64,000 nucleotides of DNA from Rugalucina vietnamica. Lineage: Eukaryota; Mollusca; Bivalvia; Lucinida; Lucinidae. Below, piece after piece: positions 34,755 through 45,088 of this stretch. The notes below the pieces were generated by a model. The model was not told the DNA's origin. It did not search any database and saw nothing but the letters and a program-made list of their open reading frames with translations. Both the position numbers and the translations under genes were made by a program. Position 1 is the first letter of the stretch. Each line of letters starts with the position of its first letter. Location: NCBI GenBank assembly GCA_964017185.1, contig OZ024876.1:30405778-30469777 (forward strand), given 5' to 3'.

Positions 34755-34990
34755 TAGCCGCGACACGAGAAAACCGGTCTTTGGGGTTTCCGACCAGGTC
34801 CGCCACAAACCATCATGTACAGCCACAGCATAAAGCTAGAAGCTTGAAACTTTGGATATAAGTAGAAGAGAAATAGTGCTATCCGTGTGGTGAAAACAAA
34901 GGCGCTGATCAGCTGTGCAGTTACTACACAGCTGATCTGTGTCTTTGTTTTCGCATAGGCAATTATCCGGTTTTCTCGCGTTGCGGCTCA
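34755..34990 (-). mobile_element. MITE-A copy
   Basis: Long arm first; core cagctgtgcagttactacac then agctg (one mismatch). Confidence 0.8.
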
Positions 34991-35137
34991 ATTCATCATG
35001 TACATGTATAATGAAAATGTCTATTTTCAGCAAGAAACAAATCTATTCTCTTAAAATTGATCAAAATTGAGCTAGAAATCTGATAAAACTAAACTCAGCT
35101 ACCTGAAGCAATCAGGCTTTGGTGTGACATGACTTAT

Positions 35138-35359
35138 GAGCCGCGATGTGAGAAAACCGGTCTACAGGGTTTCCGACCAGGCGCGACACAAATCGGCATG
35201 TACAGTCGCAGAAGCAGGCTAGAGGCTAAAAATTTTTGCTATAAGTAGCAGAGGATTTGTACTATCCGAGTACCGAAAACAAAGGCGCTGATCAGCTGTG
35301 CAGTTCTGGGCCTGTGTTTTTGCATATGCTAAATTCCTGTTTTCTCATTATGCAGCTTA
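35138..35359 (-). mobile_element. MITE-A copy
   Basis: Long arm first; right half of the core deleted (cagctgtgcagttctgggcc). It ends about 70 bp before the EDC3 acceptor. Confidence 0.75.
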
Positions 35360-35429
35360 TATGTGTTCATTTATGCTTTTACTTGATACATGTACTTGTT
35401 CCGCATTTGAATTTTGTGTGACTTTTCAG

Positions 35430-35604
35430 TTTGATTATCTACCAGCATGAGTTATGTGGGATGTTTGGTTTCCCTGGACTGTGGGGAAGTGTTGGGAACG
35501 TACCAGGGCCAGGTTAGAAATGTTGACAACTCGAGCCAGTTACTGACCATTGCTCAAGCTTTTAGGAATGGCATCAAGTGTGAAGTTCCCGAAATTACCA
35601 TCAG
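35430..35604 (+). CDS. EDC3: EDC3 exon 1 (LSm domain), start codon at 35447
   Basis: First coding exon of EDC3, a cytoplasmic P-body scaffold that activates the DCP2/DCP1 decapping enzyme and links it to DDX6. ATG at 35447 gives MSYVGCLVSLDCGEVLGTYQ GQVRNVDNSSQLLTIAQAFR NGIKCEVPEITI (52 codons plus AG), the N-terminal LSm fold of EDC3. The bases before ATG (35430-35446) follow a good acceptor (gtgacttttcag), so a 5' non-coding exon probably lies upstream. Donor GTACAT. The start is chosen because the LSm domain begins directly at this Met, as in other EDC3 proteins. The six exons together encode about 556 aa, a little longer than the roughly 500 aa of vertebrate EDC3. Confidence 0.93.
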
Positions 35605-35637
35605 GTACATGAAATAATTTTTCTGTGCTTTCATGTA

Positions 35638-36126
35638 CAGGCCACCTTCGCTATCTCGAAATCAAGGGGAAAGGAGTTTTCCGAAGTTCGAGACAAGCAA
35701 ATTGAGACCAGCTAATGTTCTTAGAAAATCTCAACTCTTTCACATTCGCGGACTGCTTGTTTCTCCTTTCGTTTTCCACCATGTTTACTCCATCGATAGT
35801 GATTTCAAACTTATATTCCCAGACCTGACACATGTCAAAACGTTCTTTAACAATTCCAGTGATAAAAGGTTGTGTGTATATATCAAATCGGCAAAGACCA
35901 ATTTTTTACTTTGAAGTTCGACATAGGAAGGGTGAAATTAATGTTCTTTTTCTGTGGGGAGCGAATTATCACTTCGACACAGCCGAGTTTTGGTCATAAC
36001 TGAGTTCGATACAAGCAAGGTTGAAATACAATAACATATAGGGAGAGATGCTCGGGAGTGAGGGATCAATTTGACATAAGTGGGGTTTTCGAGACAACCG
36101 AGTTTGAGATAGCGCAGGTGGCCTGT
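35638..36126. mobile_element. TIR element in EDC3 intron 1
   Basis: About 490 bp with inverted ends CAGGCCACCTTCGCTATCTC and GAGATAGCGCAGGTGGCCTG, flanked by TA on both sides (possible Tc1/mariner-type target). Inside, repeated 'gttcgagacaag'-like motifs (acttcgacacagccgagttt, gagacaaccgagtttgagat). It begins 33 bp after the exon 1 donor. Confidence 0.7.
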
Positions 36127-36382
36127 ATAAATGTAATGGAAGAAATATGATGTAAATGTATTTCCAACCCTTTAGATTGTATATAGCCTTTCTTATTCTT
36201 TATAATATGCTTTAAGAGCTGCTGAGCATATTCATTGCTATATTCTGACTAAGAGAGTAAACATTAGTCTTTATATTTTTTCTATATGAACTAAAGATCG
36301 TAAAGATCTTTTTTCAGATTTATTGAAAATTTAATATTGAAAAATATATTTTAAGATGGACATATTCTTTATAACATTTCAG

Positions 36383-36879
36383 TGCAAAAGACATTAAAGA
36401 ATTAAAGATAGTGAAAACTGCTGTGGAGGCTAAAAAAGAATTGCCAAAACAGACAACTCCGTCAAAACTATCAAAACAAACAGCTGAAGATCTAGACCAT
36501 GTTCCCTCCCCTGGCAGGATAAGGGAGGTGACTCCCACAACCTCAAGGGAAGTAACTGCAAGTGACAGTAATAATGCTTGTACCAATGGACAAAAATATA
36601 AAAATTCTAATAATAATGGTTCTGGATACAGTGATAGATATGTGGGTAGTAATTACATGCAAGCGACTGACAGATATGTACAGGAAGGAAACGGGCATGT
36701 TAGCCCATTAAGGCACACACCGACAAAAGATAGGGGTGGGGGTGATGATATTCATTATAGGAGTCGGTCCGGACAGGGTAGAGACAGATCTGAAGATGGA
36801 TGTAATGGGAATAGAAACGGAAATGGTGCTCGTCATACCCCAACTAAAGATGACCACTTCAGAGGAAGGGTGAATTCGG
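36383..36879 (+). CDS. EDC3: EDC3 exon 2 (linker)
   Basis: The leading T completes Ser (AG|T), then AKDIKELKIVKTAVEAKKEL; 165 full codons plus G before a GTAAAT donor. AKDIKELKI is the end of the LSm region. The rest is low-complexity linker rich in Ser, Thr, Asn, Gly, Arg and His with a repeated RHTPTKD motif (RHTPTKDRGGGDD and RHTPTKDDHFRG). TPTK may be a phosphosite (inference). Such linkers are disordered in EDC3 and carry short linear motifs. Phases match exons 1 and 3. Confidence 0.9.
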
Positions 36880-36944
36880 GTAAATCAATTTTTTTCCTTT
36901 TAAGAAGAAACACTTATTTTTGGCTCAATCTTGAAGGTTAACAA

Positions 36945-38260
36945 TTATGTCTCCCCCCGACAGGGTCGGGAGACATATTGTTTTTCCCCGTGCGTCTGTC
37001 TGTCCGTCCGTCTGTCCGTCACAAATCGTGTCCACTCTATAACTTGAAAACCATTAAAGATTTTTCAATGAAACTTGGTACACTTGTAAATCATGACGAG
37101 ACGATGTGTCATGCACAAGAACCATAACTCTAGCTTGAGTATTTTTGGAGTTATTTCCCTTTGATTATTTTCGATACAATTTCGTGTCCGCTGTATAACT
37201 TGAAAATCGTTAAAGATTTTTCAATGAAACTTGGTACACTTGTAGACCACGACGAGACGATAAGTCATGCACAAGAACCATAACTCTGTCTTGAGTATTT
37301 TTGGAGTTATTTCCCTTTGATTATTTTCGATACAATTTCGTGTCCGCTGTATAACTTGAAAACCGTTTAAGATTTTTCAATAAAACTTGGTACACTTATT
37401 GAGCATGATCAGACGATGTGTCATGCACAAGAACTATAACTCTGGCTTGAGTATTTTATGAGTTATTTCCCTTTGATTATTTTCCATACAATTTCGTGTC
37501 CGCTTTATAACTCGAAAATCGTAAGAGTTATTTCAATGAAACTTGGTACACTTATAAAGCACGATGAGATTACGTGTCATGCTTAAGAACCATAACTCTT
37601 GCTTGCATATCTTTGGAGTAATTTCCCTTTGATTATTTTCCATACAATTTGGTGTCCGCCCTATAACTTGAAAACCGCAAGAGAAATTTCAGTGAAACTT
37701 GGTACACTTATAAAGCATTATGAGACGATGTGTCATGCACAAGAATTATAACTCTTGCTTTCATATCTTTGGAGTTATTTCCCTTTGATTATTTTTCCAT
37801 ACAATTTCATGTCCACTCTATAACTTGAAAACCATAAGAAATATTTCAATGAAACTTGGTACACTTATAAAGCATGATGAGATGATGTGTCATGCTAAAG
37901 AACCATAACTCTTGCTTGCATATCTTTGGAGTTATTTCCCTTTGATTATTTTTCATTCAATTTCGTGTCTGCTCTATAACTCAAAAACCATTAGAGATTT
38001 TTCAATGAAACATGGTACACTTATAAAGCATGATGCACAAGAATCATTACTCTTGCTTTCATATCTTTGGAGTTATTTCCCTTTGATTATTTTCCAAGCT
38101 TTTTCGTGCCCCCTCTATAACTTGAAAACCGTAAGAGATATTTCAATGAAACTTGGTACACTTATAAAACAGAATGACAGGATATGTGATGCACAAGAAC
38201 TATAACTCTTGCTTGCATATTTTGGACATGCACGTAGAAAGGGGGGAGACATCAGTTTTC
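36945..38260 (+). mobile_element. Pearl-like element in EDC3 intron 2
   Basis: Starts ATGTCTCCCCCCGACAGGGTCGGGAGACAT (a hairpin, shown in two parts: ATGTCTCCCCCCGACAGG and GTCGGGAGACAT), then TCTGTCCGTCCGTCTGTCC, then about 8 tandem units of about 155 bp ('aatgaaacttggtacactt', 'cataactcttgcttg', 'ttatttccctttgattattt'). The end GGGGGGAGACAT is inverse to the start. Same plan as the other pearl-like elements but unrelated unit sequence. Confidence 0.8.
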
Positions 38261-38289
38261 ACATAGAAAACAAATTCTAGTTTAATTTG

Positions 38290-38482
38290 TTATTGTGATC
38301 ATAGAGACTAACCGTCTAAGAGGTCCTGGGTTCGATTCCCACAAGGGTCACCGCGTTGTGTCCTTGAGCAAGACACATTAACTCCCCTGAGTACTGGTTA
38401 ATACCCAGGAAGTGGTGGCTCCATCCCAACATGACTGAGAAATTGTTGACTGGGACGTTAAACCTCAATACAAATAAACTTA
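38290..38482 (+). mobile_element. tRNA-derived SINE in EDC3 intron 2
   Basis: B-box GGTTCGATTCC at 38329-38339 within a tRNA-like 'aggtcctgggttcgattccc', then a conserved body 'gagcaagacacattaactcc' and tail 'gactgggacgttaaacctca' plus 'caaataaa'. A reverse-strand partial copy is at 58645-58740. The tail lies about 35 bp before the exon 3 acceptor. Confidence 0.7.
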
Positions 38483-38518
38483 CAAAACTTTGTAGTGTAG
38501 ATGCTTATTGTTTTTCAG

Positions 38519-38830
38519 CCTCTGAAAGACACCACAGGTCAAGTGTACCACGGAAGATAGAATTCCGTAGTAAGAAACAGCAAGCAAGACAGGACTGTTT
38601 TAGTGCTCCCGTAGACTCATTTCTCGACGAATTTGATTTTGAAAAGAACCTAGCATTATTTGACAAGAAGGCAGTGTTTGAGGAGATAGAAAGTGCTCAA
38701 CCGGAGGTGGTGAAGGCGTGTGAGAAAACAGTTTCTAAATATAGATGTGATGAAAATGTGTTACAGACTGCCCCAGTTGTTTTACAGCAGATAAAAGTGC
38801 CAAACCAGTCAGGTCATAGTTATGTCACAG
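38519..38830 (+). CDS. EDC3: EDC3 exon 3 (FDF domain)
   Basis: G|CC gives Ala, then SERHHRSSVPRKIEFRSKKQ, and later SFLDEFDFEKNLALFDKKAV FEEIESAQPEVV. The FDF motif (EFDFEKNLALFDK) binds the DEAD-box helicase DDX6/Me31B in the decapping complex. It continues KYRCDENVLQ to SGHSYVTG and ends with G before GTAATA. The frame stays open past the donor into MITE-A (38845), so intron retention would add about 35 residues before a stop. Confidence 0.93.
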
Positions 38831-38844
38831 GTAATAAAGTTTAT

Positions 38845-39088
38845 GAGCCGCATCGTGAGAAAACCGGATTTTTGCCTATGCGAAAACAAAGGCGCAGATC
38901 AGCTTCGCGGTTACCGCGAAGCTGATCAGCGCCTTTGTTTTCGCTACACGGATAGTATATTTCCTCTTCTTTTTATATCCGAAATTTCAAGCTTCTAGCC
39001 TGCTTCTGTGACTGTACAGACAGTACAGGTCAGTTTGTGTCAGACATTGTCGGAAACCCCGAAGACCGGTTTTCTGGCGTCGTGGCTC
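38845..39088 (+). mobile_element. MITE-A copy 14 bp after an EDC3 donor
   Basis: Short arm first; perfect core stem ttcgcggttaccgcgaa. It begins 14 bp beyond the exon 3 splice donor. Confidence 0.85.
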
Positions 39089-39119
39089 TTATAATGAAGG
39101 TAATAAAGAAAGAAATTTC

Positions 39120-39382
39120 ATACATGAGAAAACCAACATTTTGCATATGCAAAAGCAAAGACGCAGATCAGCTTCGCAATAACCGTGAACCGCGAAGCTG
39201 ATCAGCTTTGCGGTAACTGCAAAGCTGATCAGCGTTTTTGTTTTCGCTACACGGATAGTGCAATTCCTCTACTTTCTTGATCCAAGATCTCTAGCCTCTA
39301 GCCACCTTTTGTGCATGTACAGCTCGATTTGTGTCAGACCTGTTCGGATACCACATTGTTGGTTTTTTCATGACATGGCTTA
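39120..39382 (+). mobile_element. MITE-A copy with duplicated core
   Basis: Short arm first; two core hairpins in a row: a ttcgcaataaccgtgaaccgcgaa type, then tttgcggtaactgcaaa. The two have different, each self-consistent stem sequences. Confidence 0.8.
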
Positions 39383-39438
39383 TATGGTCAAATTATCACC
39401 CACCAACTCATGCCCTTGATCTTAGGTATACATAATTT

Positions 39439-39673
39439 GAGCCGCCTTGTGGGAAAACCAACAATGTGGTTTCCGAACAGGTCCGACACAAACCGACCTG
39501 TACAAGCACAGAAAAGAGCTAGAAGCTTGAAATTTCGGATTTAAGTAGAGGAGGAATAGTACTATCCGAGTAGCGAAAACAATGGCGCTGATTAGCTTCG
39601 CGGTTACCGCGAAGCTGATCTGCGCCTTTGTTTTCGCCTATGCAGATTGTTGGTTTTCCCATGGGGTGGCTCA
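39439..39673 (-). mobile_element. MITE-A copy
   Basis: Long arm first; perfect stem ttcgcggttaccgcgaa. Inverted relative to its neighbours at 38845 and 40209 in the same intron. Confidence 0.85.
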
Positions 39674-40208
39674 TATAATGTCTTTCAATCAAAATTTACA
39701 GCATTGGATTCTCATGTGGTGGTTGGCACATGCATAAAGCTGTGATTGACTTCAGCTAATATTTTTCACTGTAGATTTTGGATTACTTGTGATGTTTCCA
39801 TTCCCTTGACATTAAATGCACTTCACTTCTGACATTCAAATGACCATATAAACTCTGTTATTCATTAACGAAAACATTAAGACTTAACTGTGGGTATTGA
39901 CTGGTATTCATTTTCTTAGTTACAATTTGGTAACAAAATTAATTGTGTTTTCAAAAAAATGTCTGTTTTGGCATTTTATCCACCTGCCTCTTAACTGGGA
40001 AAAATTCCATGTATTGTGTAAAATAATAAAAAGATTGTATGCTTATATTTTGGTAAATACCAACTATATTTCATCTTGTGTGTTAAAAACATTTAAATTT
40101 TATGCTGCACACTTGTGAAAATTCTGATGTTTTCAACACACTCAAAATATATTTGGTATTCACCTCAAAAAAGGTAAATATCTTTATGTATTAAAGCGTT
40201 AACTATAT
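39674..40208. other. EDC3 intron 3, no recognised feature
   Basis: AT-rich intron sequence between MITE-A copies. Confidence 0.4.
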
Positions 40209-40444
40209 GAGCCGCATCGTGAGAAAACCGGATTTTTGCCTATGCGAAAACAAAGGCGCAGATCAGCTTCGCGGTAACCGCGAAGCTGATCAGCGCCTTT
40301 GTTTTCGCTACTCGGATAGTACAATTCCTCTTCTACTTAAATCCGAAATTTCAAGCTTCTAGCTCTTTTCTGAGCTTGTACAGGCCGATTTGTGTCGGAC
40401 CTGGTCGGAAACCCCGAAGACCGGTTTTCTCGCGTCGCGGCTCA
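40209..40444 (+). mobile_element. MITE-A copy, near consensus
   Basis: Short arm first; perfect stem ttcgcggtaaccgcgaa and TIRs GAGCCGCATCGTGAGAAAACC / GGTTTTCTCGCGTCGCGGCTC. Flanks ctatat / atatag. A good type sequence for the family. Confidence 0.9.
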
Positions 40445-40495
40445 TATAGGTGGGGTGTGTTTAAATGAAAATATAATTACTAAAAAAACTTTCAG

Positions 40496-40649
40496 ATTCT
40501 GGTTTGGTGGTTCCCAGTATAGATTATGACCTTAGGAATCGCCTGTTTGTGGCCGGAGAGCAATACGGCTTCTCTGTTGAGAGGCGGCTAGAGATGATTG
40601 GTAGATCGTCCAGTGAAATGGTGCTGCAGCTCATAGGGGGTAGCAGTCG
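40496..40649 (+). CDS. EDC3: EDC3 exon 4 (start of YjeF_N domain)
   Basis: G|AT gives Asp, then SGLVVPSIDYDLRNRLFVAG EQYGFSVERRLEMIGRSSSE MVLQLIGGSS, ending CG before GTAAGT. This is the first part of the C-terminal YjeF_N (Rossmann-like) domain, which mediates EDC3 dimerisation and may bind RNA or nucleotide. It sits 51 bp after a MITE-A copy. Confidence 0.93.
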
Positions 40650-40704
40650 GTAAGTAAAAAATTTAATGATTAATGGACAGAACACAAACAGCCCTGAAAT
40701 ATTT

Positions 40705-40919
40705 GAGCCGCATAATGAGAAAAACAGATTTCTTCATATGCAAAAACAAAGGCGCAGATCGGCTTTGCAGTAACTGCTCATCTGATCAGCACCTTTGTTT
40801 TCGCTACATGAATAATACAGTTCCTCTTCTATTTGACATGTGTATGTATATGTAATTTCAAGCATTTTGCCTTCTTCTGAGACTATACCGGAAGACCGGT
40901 TTTCTCTGGTTGCCGCTCA
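40705..40919 (+). mobile_element. MITE-A copy
   Basis: Short arm first; core degraded on the right (ggctttgcagtaactgctca), and the long arm has an internal deletion. Confidence 0.75.
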
Positions 40920-41158
40920 TTTGTTTCATGTAAGTTCATATAATACTGTTATGGAGCGAACCACGGTGGTTGTGTGATGGAGAACCCTTGTTAGTCTGAT
41001 ATGTTTATTTGAGAAAAATTAAAGCCGTAATAGCCATTTGGGTTTGCAAAGACCAAAAATAAATCATATCAATTTTTTTATGATAATTTAAAACCAAAAA
41101 GGTCAGATGCACTGTCTGACAGCTGAGAAATATACAGTATGCTCTGTATTTGAGATTT

Positions 41159-41398
41159 GAGCCGCCGCATCAGAAAACCAACAATCTGCATAGGCGAAAA
41201 TAAAGGTGCAGATCAGCTGTGCAGTAACTGCACAGCTGATCAGCGCCTTTGTTTTTGCTACACATATACATGTAGTGCAATCCCTTTTCTTCTTAATTAG
41301 AAATTTCAAGCTTCTAACCTGCTTCTTTGACTGTTCAAGCCGGTTGGTGTCGGACCTGTTCGGAAACTGCATTGTTGGCTTTCTCGCGTTGTGGCTCA
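41159..41398 (+). mobile_element. MITE-A copy
   Basis: Short arm first; perfect stem tgtgcagtaactgcaca; 64 bp before the exon 5 acceptor. Confidence 0.85.
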
Positions 41399-41462
41399 TT
41401 TGTAGGGTACATCAACAGAAATAGGTTTCACTGGCTTAAGAGTTTGTTTTTTTTCCACACAG

Positions 41463-41680
41463 GTTGAACCCTCAAAACGGTCACCAACTGCCAACAATTG
41501 TTGTCCTGTGTGGCCCCCACATTCAGGGGGCTCAGGGTCTGAACTGTGCTCGTCATCTAGTCAACCATGGCGTGAAGACTATTGTGTTCCTACCCAACTT
41601 CATTAGGATGGTACAGTCGGTGGAGCAAGAACTCAAGCTGTATGAAATGTGTGGTGGGAAGAGATATTCTAATGTGCAAG
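41463..41680 (+). CDS. EDC3: EDC3 exon 5 (YjeF_N domain)
   Basis: Acceptor tttccacacag; CG|G gives Arg, then LNPQNGHQLPTIVVLCGPHI QGAQGLNCARHLVNHGVKTI VFLPNFIRMVQSVEQELKLY, ending G before GTAGCG. IVVLCGPHIQGAQG is the glycine-containing loop after the first strand of the Rossmann-like fold, as in other EDC3 proteins. Confidence 0.94.
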
Positions 41681-41696
41681 GTAGCGTATTGACCTT

Positions 41697-41832
41697 TTTT
41701 GCATTATTGGCTGGTTTCCAGCTTCCAAAAAATCGATATTGGAAATACAGGTAACCAGAACCACCCTGACCTTGAGGTTACCTGTATTTCCAATATTGAT
41801 TTTTGTGTGCTGGAAACCAGCCTATAATGCAA
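41697..41832. mobile_element. Fold-back element, 59-bp stem, in EDC3 intron 5
   Basis: Left arm ttttgcattattggctggtt ... ggaaatacaggtaacc and right arm ggttacctgtatttcc ... aaccagcctataatgcaaaa pair over about 59 bp with about five mismatches around a 19-nt loop. It starts about 15 bp after the exon 5 donor. Confidence 0.8.
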
Positions 41833-42266
41833 AAATGGTGAATAGTAAGTCTTTAGAAAGAGGCATAAGTTGTTGATGTTTGTTTTAGTCTTTATTGGCA
41901 CAAAAAAAGTGACCTCTTCGGACCAGGATTGACACAAATTGGCCTGCATACTGCATAGCCACTGGGGATATCTAGAAGTTTTGCTGGTAGAAGTAGAGGG
42001 GTTTTACCTCTGTTGTACTTGTCATGTCTGTAATTAGTTGATCTAGCCGGATGGCTACCTTGTTTAGAAAGAGCTAGTCACCTTGCTCTACATTGGGTTG
42101 TGGTATTTTTGTGGTGGTCTTTGCTGTGCTTTCTATCCCACCCTGGGGTTGGGATTTTAAATTTGATTACAATCCCTGTGCCTTTTTTCCTACTTTAACC
42201 AGGTGAGCTTTAATTATAATGCTGCTGATCTGCATCTTTATATTCACATATTTATTTATTTTGTAG
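41833..42266. other. EDC3 intron 5, remainder
   Basis: Contains words resembling degraded MITE-A (ttcggaccaggattgacaca, 41918-41940) but no clear element. Confidence 0.35.
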
Positions 42267-42598
42267 ATATTCCAAATTGTTCAATAGATATGATAATCAA
42301 CTGTATGGACAGCCATGAGAACTCTGTGCTTCAAGAACAGACCTGGTACCAAGCACATATAAAATGGGCAACAGAAAACCGGGCACAAGTATTCGCAATT
42401 GATCCACCGATGGAAAATGTCCCAATTCAGCCAAAATGGTGTTTATGGCCTTGCTTGCCCCTGGATATGGTGAAAAATTCTGCTCAGGCTTATCTCTGTG
42501 ATCTAGGACTGCCGAAAAAGGTTTTTAAAGATGTGGGAATCACATACAAGTCGCCATTTAGCCACAAGTTTATCATACCACTGTATCAGAAAAGATGA
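42267..42598 (+). CDS. EDC3: EDC3 exon 6 (end of YjeF_N domain), stop TGA
   Basis: Acceptor tattttgtag; G|AT gives Asp, then IPNCSIDMIINCMDSHENSV, later WATENRAQVFAIDPPMENVP, then the end YKSPFSHKFIIPLYQKR and TGA at 42596-42598. The closing block (NCxD, ...IDPP..., YLCDLGLPKKVF, YKSPF..KFIIPL) is the conserved YjeF_N C-terminus of EDC3, so the gene is complete at its 3' end. Confidence 0.95.
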
Positions 42599-42918
42599 GA
42601 TGTGTTTTAGTGAAGGACTCAATATTTTATGGCCTAAATGGTATTCAAACCCGTTCAGATGTGACGGGATGTCACTTAAAATGGTGATGTATGTTGTCCC
42701 CTCTGAGGGAAAATAGATAATTCTTATAAATCCTAAATATTGTTTTTTTTTGTTGTCTTTTTGATTGCAATAGGGCACCATCTAGAAGTTAGGTCATTAT
42801 TGTGGTATAGGAGAAAAGTGTTGAAACATTTAAGGTGGTTTGCTTAGAAAACTAGCTAGATATTTTGATAATTTTCAGAAACTCATCTATAGAATCATAA
42901 GGTATTAAACAAGTTACA

Positions 42919-43094
42919 CATGCGCGGATCCAGAAATTTTCATGAGAGGGGGTCCAACGAAAATGGTAATTTTTGGTCACAGACGAGGGGGGGTCCAACC
43001 ACCAAAAAATCCTGAAATAACCTTTTTTTAGGTAAAATTTTCAAATTCCAGGGGGGGTCCGGACCCCCGGTCCCCCCCTCTGGATCCGCGCATG
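42919..43094. mobile_element. Small TIR element (CATGCGCGGATCC ends)
   Basis: Inverted ends CATGCGCGGATCCAGA and TCTGGATCCGCGCATG with TTACA directly repeated on both sides (42914-42918; 43095-43099), an apparent 5-bp target duplication. G-runs inside ('gagggggtcc', 'cagggggggtccgga'). Probably in the EDC3 3' UTR. Confidence 0.75.
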
Positions 43095-43214
43095 TTACAT
43101 GCAGTTTCATCACTCTTTGCTGTACAATGATGTAAGCTGTCTCGGTACATTCAGGTGACAACCCTATCATTTGCATGTATTTTGCATTTATTTGTATGCT
43201 TCGCAAAGATATTT

Positions 43215-43478
43215 TATCACCCATGTAATTGCTACATTATGAAAACTTGTCCATGCAATATATTAGAATTTTTTGGTTGTAAAGTTTTCACGGGAAATAT
43301 TTCTATATTTTTAGTATTTTTAGAACATAAGATTGTGGGTACACGTTAGAACCGCCTCGCTGAGGTGGTTCTAAGGAGTACCCACAATTTCTGTTCTGAA
43401 GCAAAAATAAGAAAAATTGTATACCCCTATATACCCCAGTTTTAAGGTGGTATATATTACATGGACATGTTAGCATGA
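43215..43478 (-). mobile_element. MITE-D copy
   Basis: Opposite orientation: begins CATTATGAAAACTTGTCCAT and ends 'acatggacatgttagcatgatg'; hairpin GAACCGCCTCGCTGAGGTGGTTC. Confidence 0.75.
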
Positions 43479-43551
43479 TGTAGAATAAGTTGTGTAGATG
43501 TTATGTGCTGCTTAAAAGTGCTTTTGTTTTTAGAATTCCATATATAGGGTA

Positions 43552-43561
43552 AATAAATAAA
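43552..43561 (+). promoter_or_regulatory. Candidate poly(A) signal for EDC3
   Basis: Overlapping AATAAATAAA on the coding strand, the first AATAAA after the stop codon. It would imply a 3' UTR of about 0.95 kb. Position alone supports this. Confidence 0.3.
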
Positions 43562-43568
43562 GCCATTT

Positions 43569-43789
43569 GAGCCGCCGCATTAGAAAACCAACAAAATGCT
43601 TAGGCGAAAACAAAGGCACAGATCAGCGTCGCAGTAACTGCGAAGCTGATCAGCGCCTTTGTTTTCGCTAAAATGGATAGTACACCCCCTCTTCTACTTA
43701 AATCCAAAATTTCAAGCTTCTAGCCCGTGTCTGTGACTGTACAGACCTGTCGAAGACCCAAATTGTTGGTTTTCTCACGCACAGACTCA
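43569..43789 (+). mobile_element. MITE-A copy
   Basis: Short arm first; core cagcgtcgcagtaactgcga then agctg, one mismatch. Confidence 0.8.
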
Positions 43790-43954
43790 TGTTATTAGTA
43801 AACTTGATTTCATGTGCATTAGACCTTAGGTTTACTTTGTCCTTTTATTCTTACGGTTTGATGTAAACCCCACAAAATTGAAACAGTTTTAGTAATATGA
43901 TCAGATTAACGGATAATGAAACAGATGGATTGTTGTGTAATGAAAAAGATGTGA

Positions 43955-44130
43955 ATGCCAACCTATTCTGACACAAACCTGAATGCTTAACCCTAGGAAA
44001 TATTAAGCGGCTCCAAAGGTGGATGAGAGTAGTTGGGGCATTCAAAGGTTTATTGTCGATTAGAGAAAACAAAGGTGCTGATCAGCTTTGCAGTTACTAT
44101 GCAGCTGATCTGCTTTGTTTTTCTTATTTG
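43955..44130 (-). mobile_element. MITE-A remnant
   Basis: Degraded long arm (ttctgacacaaacctg) and core ctgatcagctttgcagttac then tatgcagctgatctg. Confidence 0.5.
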
Positions 44131-44166
44131 CAAGAATAAAATTCATTCAGAGTATGCTTGATGTAT

Positions 44167-44393
44167 TGATGAGGGGAAAACCTACAATCTGCATAGGCGA
44201 AAACAAAGGCGCAGATCAGCTTTGCAGTAACTGCAAAGCTGATCATACCTTTGTTTTGGCTACACGGATAGTACAGTTCCTCTACTTTCTAAATCCAAAA
44301 TTTCAAGCTTCTAGCCATCCTCTGTAGCTATACAGCCCGGTTTGCGCGGACCTGGTTGGAACCTAAATTGTTGGTTTTCTCACGCACAGGCTG
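44167..44393 (+). mobile_element. MITE-A copy
   Basis: Short arm first; perfect stem tttgcagtaactgcaaa, a further paired variant. Confidence 0.8.
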
Positions 44394-44854
44394 ATATTGA
44401 ACATATTTGTTCCAGAAATAATCTGTTTGTTTTTTTGTGTGGTTTTACTAGTCTATATCCATGCATGTGCATTTAAAAAAAAACATCATTGGCCATATTT
44501 GTCTTCTTTTTTTTTTCTCTCTTTGGCATCATTTTCTTTTTTGGATGGTTTTATTATTGTCGAAACAGTCTTCAGTTTTATTTGTTAATCAAAACTTTTG
44601 TCTCTGTGGTTTTTGAATGCTTGCTCAGATTTATTGTATTTGTTGCTAATATACTTGCATAGAAGTGGAATTTAGGTGAATCATATGTAAATAGATTTAA
44701 TATAAAGTGTGTATGTTACCATATGCAGTGTTTAGTCTGTCTGTTTGTGTCACATTTATTAGTGTGCAAGACTAAAGCAAAATTATTTTAACTTTTGACA
44801 AATATAAAATCTGGTATTCTGGATATAGTTTATTGATGAAGAAGATTGGTGTTT
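44394..44854. other. No recognised feature
   Basis: T-rich, AT-rich sequence. Confidence 0.4.
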
Positions 44855-45059
44855 AACATTTATGCGAAAACAAAGATGCAGATCAGCTGTGCAGTAACTA
44901 CACGGCTGATCAGTGTCTTAGTTTTCGCTTCACAGACAGTACAATCCCTCCTCTACATAAATCTAAAATTTCAGCCTTCTAGCTTTATTCTGTGAGTTTA
45001 CAGGCTGGTATGTGTTGGGCAGCAATCCCAAAGACCAGTTTTCTCGCATTGCGGCTCAC
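44855..45059 (+). mobile_element. MITE-A copy, left TIR missing
   Basis: Begins at 'tatgcgaaaacaaagatgca'; core cagctgtgcagtaactacac then ggctg. Confidence 0.75.
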
Positions 45060-45088
45060 ATAAGTTATTATTGAAAGAAAATGCAAAT

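Noticed and set aside
38321-38345. tRNA gene
   Set aside because: Only the B box and part of the T arm fit; the following conserved body and second copy show it is a SINE.
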